Position numbers and translations under genes: made by a program. From Thalassiosira profunda (lineage: Eukaryota; Bacillariophyta; Thalassiosirophyceae; Thalassiosirales; Thalassiosiraceae), in contig JALLAP010000722.1 in assembly GCA_036939355.1 (NCBI GenBank), positions 1-10,730 of the forward strand: a DNA stretch of 10,730 nucleotides, written 5' to 3'. Shown here in pieces: positions 1-8,600 of the stretch. Numbering within the stretch: position 1 is the first letter of the stretch; each line of letters opens with the position of its first letter. The notes beneath the pieces are model-generated. The model was not told the origin of the DNA. It saw only the letters and a program-made list of their open reading frames with translations, and searched no databases.

Positions 1-307
1 GTAGCCCCCCGCTCATGGAAACCTTCGCAGGGGAAAGCCTCACCCACTGTCCGTGCTCCCAGCCACAACTTCCGCTTCCTCCTCCGCGGTGCACCCCCCC
101 ACTAGCACGGCCGCCGCCAGCCCCCGCTCCCTGGAAGTCGTCGCGGCTGTGATTGACGGCCCTCCTCGCGGCGGCTGCGCTGGCTGCCATTGTCAGAGCC
201 TGGGCACACTCGCATCGACACATTCTGCGTGGTCCGCGGCGTCATTGCAACTTTGCAACAGTTGCAACTCCCCGCCACTGCAGCCGCCCAGCGTCGCCTC
301 CGCCACG
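1..307 (+). promoter_or_regulatory. 5' flank / probable 5' UTR of the F-box/SNF2 gene
   Basis: This is a C-rich stretch upstream of the first in-frame ATG of the F-box/SNF2 gene. The gene's reading frame is open here from just after a TAG at 2-4 up to the ATG at 308, but it contains no ATG. An unrelated ATG at 15-17 opens a different frame that ends at a TGA near 150. I see no convincing TATA box, repeat or RNA gene. It is most likely promoter plus 5' UTR. An N-terminal extension reached through an unseen upstream exon or a non-AUG start cannot be excluded. Confidence 0.45.
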
Positions 308-3300
308 ATGTCCAGCGAATCTGAATCGTCCGCACTTGCCTCCTCCGGGACGGGAGACCGCACCTCTCCCTCCAGCTGGACCTCCGTCGCGTCGAGCGCT
401 CGACCAGGCAACAGTGACAGTGACCTCCTCGGCCTCTTCCTCCGAAACAACGCCAACGCCCCCCGCCTCGATTCGTCCGTGTGGGACTTTCTGTCGTTGA
501 GGGATTTGTACCAATTGCGGAGCGTCTCCAAGGGAACGTTCGCGGCGCTGGAGCGGGTGGAGTACAACCGGTGCCGCGATGGGAAAGGTGAGCGATATTA
601 GAGTGCACAAGTGTGCACCAATTCTTGGTTCATGTCACCATTCTTCGTTCATATCCTCCTGAGCAGCAATCTAACACCTTGCAATGCCAAACAAACTTGC
701 AGACTATCTCGTGCCATTTCCGGCCTACCCCGGCGTGCTCTGCACGAGCAGTGACGTCAAGACCGGAGCCGGCCTGTTCACCCACCAGCTCGCCTCGCTG
801 CGGGCCATGCACAAAGCCGAAAACAACAACACTGCGTTCGGGGCGTTGCGCGGGGGGATTCTGGGGGATGCTCCCGGCCTAGGGAAGACGATAACGATGC
901 TCGCCCTCATTGCCAGCACGTCCGGACTGCGTCCCGTGGAGCCGAAAGAGTTCTACGACAATGACTCTATTGACGAGCATTGGAAATTGATGCGGACCAA
1001 TCCGGCCTTTCGTGTGGAGATCTTGAGGGCCATCAAGCCCTTCCGTGGCTCGCATTTGTACCATCAGCTGGCGCTCGATGTCTCCCCACCGTATACGGAC
1101 GGAAGGTTTCCGACGCTGGCGTCGTTCGAACACCATGTGAACAAGTGGATGAGGCCGGCGGTGCCCCAAGCGCAGTTGGATCTGTTCCGACGCAATGTGG
1201 TCGCTTTCAAGGCTGGACTGGACAAGCGCAACCGACGCTTCTTTGCGAACGAAAAGGGCAAGCGGCTGTTGTTTGAGCGCAATCTTATTCCTTGCTCCAC
1301 GACGTTGATTGTGGTACCGGATGCGTTGCTGGAGCATTGGGCAGAGCAAATCAGACGCCATGTCAATCTCTCAGTGTTCGCCGATACGAACAATGAAGGG
1401 GGGTCGCAAGGAGTTGTTTACATTGATGGCGTGGGAGATCTCTCGACGGCAAGGTTTCCTCTCAATCACAAGAACATGGGGCTGCCCTCGGCTTTTCATT
1501 TGCTGAGCCACATGATTGTGGTGATGCCGTTTTCGCGCATCAAGCAGCAGTTCTCCCAGGCGCGGAAGCGGCAGAGGGAAGATGACGCCACTGTCAAATC
1601 TGAGAGCTACGCCTCGTCGTCGCCGTTGCTCCAGCTGCGTTGGTTTAGAATCATCGTGGACGAAGGGCACGAGCTTGGAGAGAACGAGGCTGGTTCTCAT
1701 GTGACGCAATTCATCAACGAAATGGGGGCCGAGAGGAGATGGGTCATGTCTGGAACTCCCACGACGGGCGACGAGGATAGCCTCGACTTTACTGCCAAAG
1801 GACTGGATCAGCTGCAGAGGCTGCTGCTGTTTCTTCGACATGAGCGGTATGGCAGTCTGCCTGAAGGTTTTGGTGCTGCAAACGGTAGAACACAGAGCTG
1901 GAGCAAAAAGCAACAGGCCAAGAGTGCCTGGGATAGCGATGTAAAGAAGCCTTTTCTCAAGAAGCAACAGGATGGAAGGGAGAAGCTGTACTCCGTACTC
2001 GATGAAGTGATGGTGATGCACCGCAAGGAGGACATTGGGCTGCCAAAGCCGGTCTTCAAGCAGAGCGAGGCGAAGATACCTGTTGATGCCAACGTCCAGT
2101 CCGCTATCATCAACGCCGTCCTGACACCAGACCGCGATGAGGTGTCGATCTTGACCAAAATTGGCATTCCAGAGCGGCAGCAACAGCTCCGCCCTGCATT
2201 CAGCGCCGGTGGCCAGACTCTGTTTGATGCACTCGTGTCTGAATACCTTGCAACGGACGACTTCCAAGCGTCCGTCGACGAAGGGCAAGCAAAGTTCATC
2301 ATCGATGGCATTCGCAGGGAGAGGCTCGAGTTGGGGGAGAGGGGAGGAGCAATCATTGACGGCATGACTGCCCCCATAACTGCTGCAACCGGCCTCAAGG
2401 GTGTTGGCGGCGCGGGCTACTGTGACAGGCGCCCAATCAAAGCCGTTGTGTACAGCAACTCCCACAACAACCTTCTCTCTGTTGCTGAATACCTGTACCA
2501 GTCGTTTGGCAACGAGCCCATTGCGGAGCTTCTCGAGGGAAAGATCGAGCACATGTCGTACGAGTTGGGCCGCTTTCGCAACAACTACAAGGAAGGAAAG
2601 CATTGTCCAATCTGCGATGCGTGGAACGATTATACGGGAAAGAACATCACGAGCTGCAGCAACCGGCTTCTGGAAGTATGCGATGCCAACAATATCCTGT
2701 TCCTCATTGAGCCAGAGCGCATCATCCGAGCTGTTGGTCCGGTCGAATTCAGCTCGTCGGACAACATGGTGGCCGGAACTGCGGTGGACATGAATCGTCT
2801 GGGAGGCGCACCATTGACCAAGTATGGCATCAGTCACAAGCACTGGAGGATTGGGGATGTTCTCTGCATCGATGCTCGGGATCCTCACCCCTTGCTTCGG
2901 AAGAGGTGGAGCGAGGAGAAATGGGCAGAATACGGCTCGGCGAGATGTATGGAATTGGCGGCGAGCGATTCCTATCAGGGCCGCGATAATTACCTCGGTT
3001 CTCTTCCACAGAGTGAGAGCCCGGGGGAAGTCTTTGTCAGGCTTAACAAATTTCAGCCATGCGGTCGATTCCACAGCAGGCCGCGTTGGAGTCAGCGCCG
3101 GAAGAAGCATATTGGATGGTACCGGGGCCCTCTGTTCGAGGACTGGCAGATGGGCGGGAGGCGAATTGCTGGAGTCGAAATGCAGAGGCAAAAGGAGGAC
3201 ACGTTCATTTTGCTGTTGGATGCCTCCTTGTCCCATGGTCTCGACCTCAGTTTTGTCACGCACATGTTCCTCCTGGAGCCAATCGACGATGCGGCCTTGC

Positions 3301-3665
3301 TCGAGCAGGTAACAAGCCGGGCTCATCGGTTGGGGTGCACCGGTCCGGTGACCATCGAAACCATTCACGTGTGGCAGCAGATGGATGCCAGCACGAGGAC
3401 CTTTGCAAAGCAGCTCTCCTCGACGGTGGAAGACGAGACGAACAAGAAGACGGCCAGGGCGGTTTGTGATCACTGCTTCAGGAGCTTTGCAAACATTGAC
3501 TTGGCCGAGGAACATGAGTTGACGTGTGACAGGAATCCGTCCGGCGCGGCGATTGTGGATCCATTCCACTTGTCGTCTGTGTACAGAGATATTCGACCTC
3601 CCGCTCCAATGATAGTTGGCGCTCCTGATGTAAATACCAGCGAGGAAGAGGGAGGGGCGATGTAG
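308..3665 (+). CDS. F-box/SNF2-family DEAD-like ATPase with C-terminal C2HC zinc finger (two exons)
   Basis: The spliced model joins 308-587 and 703-3665 and encodes about 1080 aa. The start is the first in-frame ATG; an upstream exon is possible. Seen in the sequence: an F-box-like segment at residues 57-85 (FLSLRDLYQLRSVSK core); SNF2 motif I GLGKT at 152-156; motif Ia around LIVVPDALLEHW; motif II DEGH at 413-416; motif III MSGTP at 442-446; helicase-C motif IV near 673 (KAVVYSNS); motifs V and VI ending in SRAHRLG from 965. A C-x2-C-x12-H-x3-C zinc finger spans 1015-1035. Known of the families: SNF2 proteins are ATP-driven DNA translocases that remodel chromatin or displace proteins, and F-boxes bind Skp1 in SCF ubiquitin ligases. 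Plants have an F-box/SNF2 protein of similar order. Inferred role: a nuclear remodeller or translocase linked to ubiquitin ligation. Oddities are a spacing of about 260 residues between motifs I and II, and about 255 residues between motif IV and motif V that include a CPIC cluster at 728-731. The gene converges on the downstream minus-strand gene, 38 nt stop to stop. I am sure of the SNF2 call and moderately sure of the F-box and the start. Confidence 0.88.
588..702 (+). other. Spliceosomal intron in the F-box/SNF2 gene (phase 1)
   Basis: A 115-nt GT-AG intron with donor AAG|GTGAGC and acceptor CTTGCAG|AC. A CTAAC branch-like sequence lies about 30 nt before the acceptor. The exon 1 frame ends in a TAG at the end of GTGAGCGATATTAG, so splicing is needed to join the F-box-like exon to the SNF2 exon. 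The join makes a GAC codon (Asp94) and restores one continuous frame. Confidence 0.85.
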
Positions 3666-3703
3666 ATATGTAACTGCTGAACACTTCGCACAGACTTCTG
3701 GAC

Positions 3704-5029
3704 TTATTTCTCTGCTAGATTATCGCCAGTCATCATAACCTTTCCATACTCGAAAGCCAAGAAGCCGACGGCGCTGGCCGGAAATGCGAGCATCGTTGAT
3801 CTCCATGTCGGCCTCAGACGGCGAAGCAACGTCGCAGAGGGGGATATCTTCGTCTCCTCAGTCAGTCCCAACATCTGCTCTGTGAAATGGCTCATGATGT
3901 GCTGCAATTGCCCTGCCAAACCGCCGGCCATTGCAATCGATGCAATATGCTTTCCATCGCTGTGTCCATCGGCAGGGTCGTTTGTTGCATGCAAAAGCAA
4001 ACGCTTTGTCCCTTGGTACGATCCAAACAAAACCGAGTGCGCCAAAGAGTGATGCAATATTGACGATGCCGAATACCTCATGGCTGGTACTTGGATCTGC
4101 AAAGCTTTTTGCGGTTGGAGTGGATTGGTCAATGTGTAATTGCTCCCTTTTGCCGAACTCGACAAGGCATCGCCCGATGCATTCACTTTCACTTCCAAGG
4201 CCAACGAGAGCACTGCGTGCGATGCACCTCCCATTGCACCCGCAAAGAAGTGCTGCGGCAGTGTTGCTCGATCCATTGCGTCCGTTTGGTCGTCTATGTC
4301 AATGCTGTGTGTTTGCAGCTGTTCCGAACCCTTGTCCTCCTCGCCCACCGAGGAGAATGCATCGTCAGACATAGAAAAATTGTCGTGCGCATCGCCCTCG
4401 TTTCTTTCATTGGCCGAAGGAGGAGCAACGCGTTCAATGATGCCCTCGTATGTCTCAAAGACCGCGATTCCAAGCACGGTATTTGCGAGGAACGTTCTCC
4501 CAAACGATGCAATTCGTCGCATTGCATTCGTCAATTGTGCACTCTTCTTTGCCTGCAGATTGCCTTTTGCATTTGATTCGGACGTTTCCTCCAGCCCGGC
4601 GCTGAGCACGTCCATCCCCTTCGATGCTCGGTCCGACGCCTTCGCTATTGTGTTGGCCCGCGCCTTTGGGATTCTGGCTGATAGTTTGGGCGTCGATCTA
4701 GGCACTGCTCCTCTGGGTGCACCACCGCGAGGCGCCCTCGATAGCGAGATCTTTTTGGGCGCCGCCGCCCTCGGCAAGCCGCGCGGCGCCCCCCTCGCCA
4801 CCCCCCTCCGCGCGACCATCTTAGGTGCACGCCCCATTGCTTTGGACGCCTTGGCCGCAGTCCGCGAGGCGGCCGAGGGGAGACGCCCAGCCATCGCCCC
4901 TCTGGTTGCAGCCGCTGCCGATCTCGTGCCGCTGGAGGCGGCCGTCCTGGCTGCCCCCCGCACCACCGCCGCCGATTCCGGGGACGTGTCCGCCTCCTCG
5001 TGCTCTGGGGGTTCATCATGCGATGGCAT
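3704..5029 (-). CDS. Divergent mitochondrial-carrier-like membrane protein with Arg/Ala-rich N-terminal region
   Basis: A 441-aa intron-free frame. Residues 1-20 are acidic. Residues 24-138 are low complexity, rich in Arg, Ala, Gly and Pro, and strongly basic. Hydrophobic helices follow at about 178-198, 259-281, 322-345, 361-388 and 409-433. Three segments match the even-numbered helices of the mitochondrial carrier (SLC25) fold: YEGII near 194, YQGTK at 338-342 and FEYGK at 426-430, the last two fitting the aromatic-acidic-x-x-basic signature. GG.AG-type starts (AGAMGG, AGGLAG) mark helices 3 and 5. The odd-helix Px[DE]xx[RK] signatures are lost and no clear helix 1 precedes 178. Family members carry metabolites across the inner mitochondrial membrane; the substrate here cannot be read. 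Met46 begins a stretch free of acidic residues that looks like a mitochondrial presequence and could be an alternative start. A 355-codon frame on the opposite strand appears to be a by-product of base composition. The gene is convergent with the SNF2 gene and divergent from the SUMO protease gene. An unrelated membrane protein remains possible. Confidence 0.68.
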   Translation of the reverse strand: MPSHDEPPEHEEADTSPESAAVVRGAARTAASSGTRSAAAATRGAMAGRLPSAASRTAAKASKAMGRAPKMVARRGVARGAPRGLPRAAAPKKISLSRAPRGGAPRGAVPRSTPKLSARIPKARANTIAKASDRASKGMDVLSAGLEETSESNAKGNLQAKKSAQLTNAMRRIASFGRTFLANTVLGIAVFETYEGIIERVAPPSANERNEGDAHDNFSMSDDAFSSVGEEDKGSEQLQTHSIDIDDQTDAMDRATLPQHFFAGAMGGASHAVLSLALEVKVNASGDALSSSAKGSNYTLTNPLQPQKALQIQVPAMRYSASSILHHSLAHSVLFGSYQGTKRLLLHATNDPADGHSDGKHIASIAMAGGLAGQLQHIMSHFTEQMLGLTEETKISPSATLLRRLRPTWRSTMLAFPASAVGFLAFEYGKVMMTGDNLAEK

Positions 5030-5220
5030 CGTCCGGCTGGGGAAAGGGAGGCAGCGGCAGTCCTCATACAGCAGACCTCATTCAAGAGCTTTGTATTGTA
5101 CTGGCGTCTTTTGCTGTTTGCAGAGTGCATTTTTTGGCGCATCATTACGCGGGTTAGCCCTCGGGCCCGCTGGGTCTAGAGAAGTAGCTAAGCTAACTAA
5201 ACACTAAGCACAAGCCTCTA

Positions 5221-5252
5221 TTTTAGGGGGGTACCGCAGGAGCCCCCTAAAA
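5221..5252. repeat. Perfect 10-bp inverted repeat (TTTTAGGGGG / CCCCCTAAAA) with 12-nt spacer
   Basis: The arms are 5221-5230 and 5243-5252, with no mismatch and a 12-nt loop. It sits near the middle of the divergent intergenic region, about 190 nt from the carrier-like start and 450 nt from the protease start. It could form a DNA or RNA hairpin, be a dimeric protein-binding site, or be a relic of a small inverted-repeat element. No target-site duplication is evident. Confidence 0.75.
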
Positions 5253-5306
5253 CACCTGGTCCTTTCCGCTTTCCGCACAAAACAAAGCGTCGCGGGCGGG
5301 TGCAGG

Positions 5307-5323
5307 AGCAGGAACGTCCTGCT
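5307..5323. repeat. 7-3-7 palindrome AGCAGGA-ACG-TCCTGCT
   Basis: Perfect 7-bp arms (5307-5313 and 5317-5323) surround ACG, giving a symmetric element centred on an ACGT core. Such symmetry fits a homodimeric transcription factor such as a bZIP protein. It lies about 65 nt upstream of the probable 5' UTR intron donor, so it could be a promoter site or part of the 5' UTR. Function is inferred only from symmetry. Confidence 0.5.
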
Positions 5324-5388
5324 AGAAGAGGACGTCGGCGGCGGCGGAAGCACCGCAATAGACGCCCTCATGGGAGGAGGCATTGTCG

Positions 5389-5668
5389 GTGAGTGTCTGT
5401 CGGGGGTGGCGCGGTTGGCGGCACAAAGGCCCTTGTTTGACGGGCCGCGCCGTGGTATCGACTCGCGAGGACGTCGTGCGTGGACCACCCTCAGCTGCTC
5501 TCAGTCGAGCATTGTTGGGCGGCCAGCTCTACCTTCCCCATCGCGCCCTATTATATTATTGCCAGTGCCTCAGCAGATGAGGTTGCTCTCCGTCATTATT
5601 TGTCAGACGCCTGTCGACGAGCATAATTCTCACGTCATTTTTCCTGGCGCCTGCTCCCCTCGCAACAG
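5389..5668 (+). other. Probable 5' UTR intron of the SUMO protease gene
   Basis: A strong donor (GTCG|GTGAGTG) and an acceptor (CGCAACAG|GATTAC) bracket 280 nt and leave the acceptor only 7 nt before the ATG at 5676. Splicing would put that ATG in exon 2. The ATG at 5370 in the upstream exon is then out of frame and would start a short frame that overlaps the main ATG. If the intron is retained, 5370 is in frame and adds 102 residues with no recognisable domain. The other introns of this gene use the same donor and acceptor style, which supports the reading, but this one is longer. Confidence 0.5.
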
Positions 5669-5675
5669 GATTACA

Positions 5676-8600
5676 ATGGATGGTCTCGATGCTGGCATCC
5701 GAGTCAAAAGAGTCCACAACAGGGACCGCGGAGGATCCGCCCGCAAGCGTAGTGGGCGGAATCAGAGGAGCAAGGGCGGCCATCAAATTATCAGGAAGCC
5801 TTCCCCGAGTGACGCCTACAAAAATGTAAGACTTGATGATATTTACGCCGACGACAGCCCCGGGCGCAGAGGGGGATATGACAGCGATTCCGAAAGGCAG
5901 GCGCGCAGGAATGGGCAGGACGACAGCGACCATGATCACTTCAGCGCCGGCGAGGACGGCAGCAACGCGGGGGATTTCGGGGACGAGAGGAAGGGGCGGG
6001 GGAAGCAGAGGCAGCAACAGAAGGAGGAGAAGAGGAGGCAGCGCCAGAAGGACGAGTTGGCCGCTGCTCAGCAGAGGGGAGATGCCGGATGCATAGAAAT
6101 TGACGGGGAAGAGCCCCAGTCCAGCTACTTTGGCCGCAATGACATGGACCAAAGGTCGAGCTCCCGCCGTGGGCGTAAACACGGGAACAGCACATTGGGA
6201 TCGTTGTCGTCCCGGCCAAATGAGAGAATGCTGGGCCGAGATCGTCGCGCTCACAAACGTGGTGGGCATCACGGCGATTCATCTCGTGAGCATACTCATC
6301 GGGGGGTGCTCCCCAACTATGAAACAAACCCGCTGGATATTGCGCGATCCCAGCAAGAAGCAAACCGGTCCCCTTTCGGTCGATCTACAGCTGTAACGAA
6401 ACGAGGCCAGGATAGCTCGTACACGCAGCAGATGGGTGGCGCTATGGAGCAGCTGAAAAAGTGGGATGCCTCGAAACGCAATAAGGCTGCGAAGGCTGCT
6501 GAGAACCGTCGTACGTCCAACGAAAGCGACGGCTCCGAGCAGCCATCGTCGGGGGAGAAGAGGAAATCCAATCGACGAGAAGGTGGGCCTTCCAAGAAAC
6601 CGCAGCGCAGCCTGAGGGGGTCTGCTGACAATGCCATCGACGTGGACGCTGATGAAAGTGGCCAGAGAGACAAGGAGGATGACCTCGCGGCTGCACTCGC
6701 AGGATGCCAGGGACACGTGGACGAAGCGGATTATGGGCATTTGAATGCGGAGGGAAATGATGTGGATTCGACTGATGCGTTGAGCGACAACGAGGCCAAC
6801 GGCGCACCGTCAAGCCAGCCCGATTTTAGCCTGACGAACCCTCCGGCAGCCCCCAAGAAAGGCGGAAAGGCGTGTAAGTCAATTGCTCCAATCTATTCTG
6901 GACATGCGTTCTCTCAAATGCCTGCTCACACTTCTCTACCGCTCTGTGTACTCTTCCAGATGGGAGGCAAAGCAAAATAGGAGATATGAATGGGCACTTG
7001 AAGCGCACCACAAGGGCGAATAGCGACGACGTGATCGATGTCACGAGCCAGGACTCCGTTGCGACCAATACGAGACGGTCCACCGCTAGCAGTATGGACC
7101 AGCCCATCCCGAGGAAAGGTGACGGTTGGATAACTAGGAGCGGTCCCGACAACCCTCCAATCCCCCTAACGAAAAAAGAGAGGAGGAAGAGGACAGATAG
7201 GTCGAATGCCACATTGGACAAAATCAAGACGCAAGGTGGCTTGGTTGACTATGAGGCTGACAAAGTGTGGGAATATAATGGTGGAAGCTCAACGCCAAGC
7301 TCTGGTAAGCATTGCTCTCTTCAGATGCCTAATCGTTACACACTGGATCCACTCATCTCACGTCTTGTTCGCTCCTGCCGCCGCAATCCCAGGCGAGCGA
7401 ACGAGCAACCAGCAGAAGAAGAAAGGCAAGCGCCAATCCAAACTCTCAATTGGCCCCAAGAGGCGGACGAGGAGCACTTCGAGGTCCAGGAAGACTGAAA
7501 ATGAAGTCATTACGATTGACAGCAGCAGCGAGGACGAATCGTCTGATGAGGCGTCGTTCGATGCTTCGGGGGTAAGTTGCCGTAAATCTATGTTCGGAAT
7601 CCACCACCTCATCACTGCTAACAATCACCCTGTCTACTTTCTTCCCCGCAGAACACTGTCGAAAGCAGCCCAAAGAAAACGCGTTCGCCTGGTGATCGGG
7701 CGTCTATCGACGCAGTGCGCATTGCGGTGGGGAAGAAGCTGTTCAAGAAGGGATGCGAGTTGAGCTTCCAGCTCGGCACTAGGAATCCGTACATCCTTTT
7801 TTCGTTTCTTGACGGCAAAGGCAAGAAGAAGGAGCACAGCGTTCATCTCAAAGACGACGAGTTGAAAGAACTGAGGTACTACGTTGATGCGGACGAGGCG
7901 AACGATATCGACGATGCCATGTCCGTAATTGCCTTTCGCATTACTCCTTCGGAGAAGAACGATTTTGCGAGGTACCCAAACGCCTACGATCCAGACGAAT
8001 CTGGGGGCGCAACGAAGATTGAGAAGCGGTACATTGTAGTGGAGCTTCGAGATTCGGATGAATTGCTGGTGGGTATTGTCCTTGCGCTGCCGTCACCTCT
8101 GTTTCGCTTGGCTGACGCCTCCCGTCCGTTTTATTCAGGCTATGTTGGCACAAATGCAAGAGCACCCCGACTTGGAGTTGTGGTGCGGCGCAGAGTCCAA
8201 GATTCCTGCTCAGGAACTGGCCAACTACACGAAGGCGTTCGTGGAGGACAACCGGAAGGAGAAGGAAAAGCGACTCAGTGTTGGTAGGAGGACGCGGTCG
8301 AGCGGAGCCAAAAAGGAAAAGAAGGCGTCCGAAAACAAGCTGCTTCTGGTTTATCCGTTTGCTGTCGACGAATCGGTTTTGACGGCAGCCGCCGCCGGGC
8401 TTACCGAATTGGGTGGCGACTTGTTGGGCGTAGAGGGCGCAAGTCAAAGCAGTGCCACCGGTTCCGCAGTTGAGGCAGAGGCGACAGATCAATCTGATGG
8501 AGCGGGCGACGTCAGCGAGAGCAAAGGAAAATCCTCCCGGACCCACTACATCACCATCCGCGAGGACGACAAGGACCGGCTGAGCCCGGGCCAATTCCTC

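Larger units (their letters stand above)
5030..5675. promoter_or_regulatory. Divergent promoter and 5' UTR region between the carrier-like gene and the SUMO protease gene
   Basis: These 646 nt separate two start codons that point away from each other, so they should hold both promoters. Contents seen: a perfect 10-bp inverted repeat at 5221-5252, a 7-3-7 palindrome at 5307-5323, ACGT-core sites at 5314-5317, 5332-5335, 5471-5474 and 5632-5635, and a probable 5' UTR intron at 5389-5668. No conserved coding region was recognised. An ATG at 5370 opens a frame continuous with the downstream gene, but the residues up to 5676 look like UTR or intron sequence. Confidence 0.55.

Noticed and set aside
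752..759. TGACGTCA, a perfect CRE-like palindrome
   Set aside because: It falls within coding exon 2 of the SNF2 gene, encoding part of a normal protein segment, so a regulatory role is not supported.
1371..3569. A 732-codon open frame on the minus strand opposite the SNF2 gene
   Set aside because: It lies wholly inside the SNF2 exon, whose plus-strand frame carries all the SNF2 motifs. The antisense translation shows no motif of its own.
4140..5207. A 355-codon open frame on the plus strand opposite the carrier-like gene
   Set aside because: It is antisense to a Arg/Ala/Gly-rich coding region whose GC-rich codons lack stops in the opposite frame. It has no recognisable domain and runs past the other gene's start.
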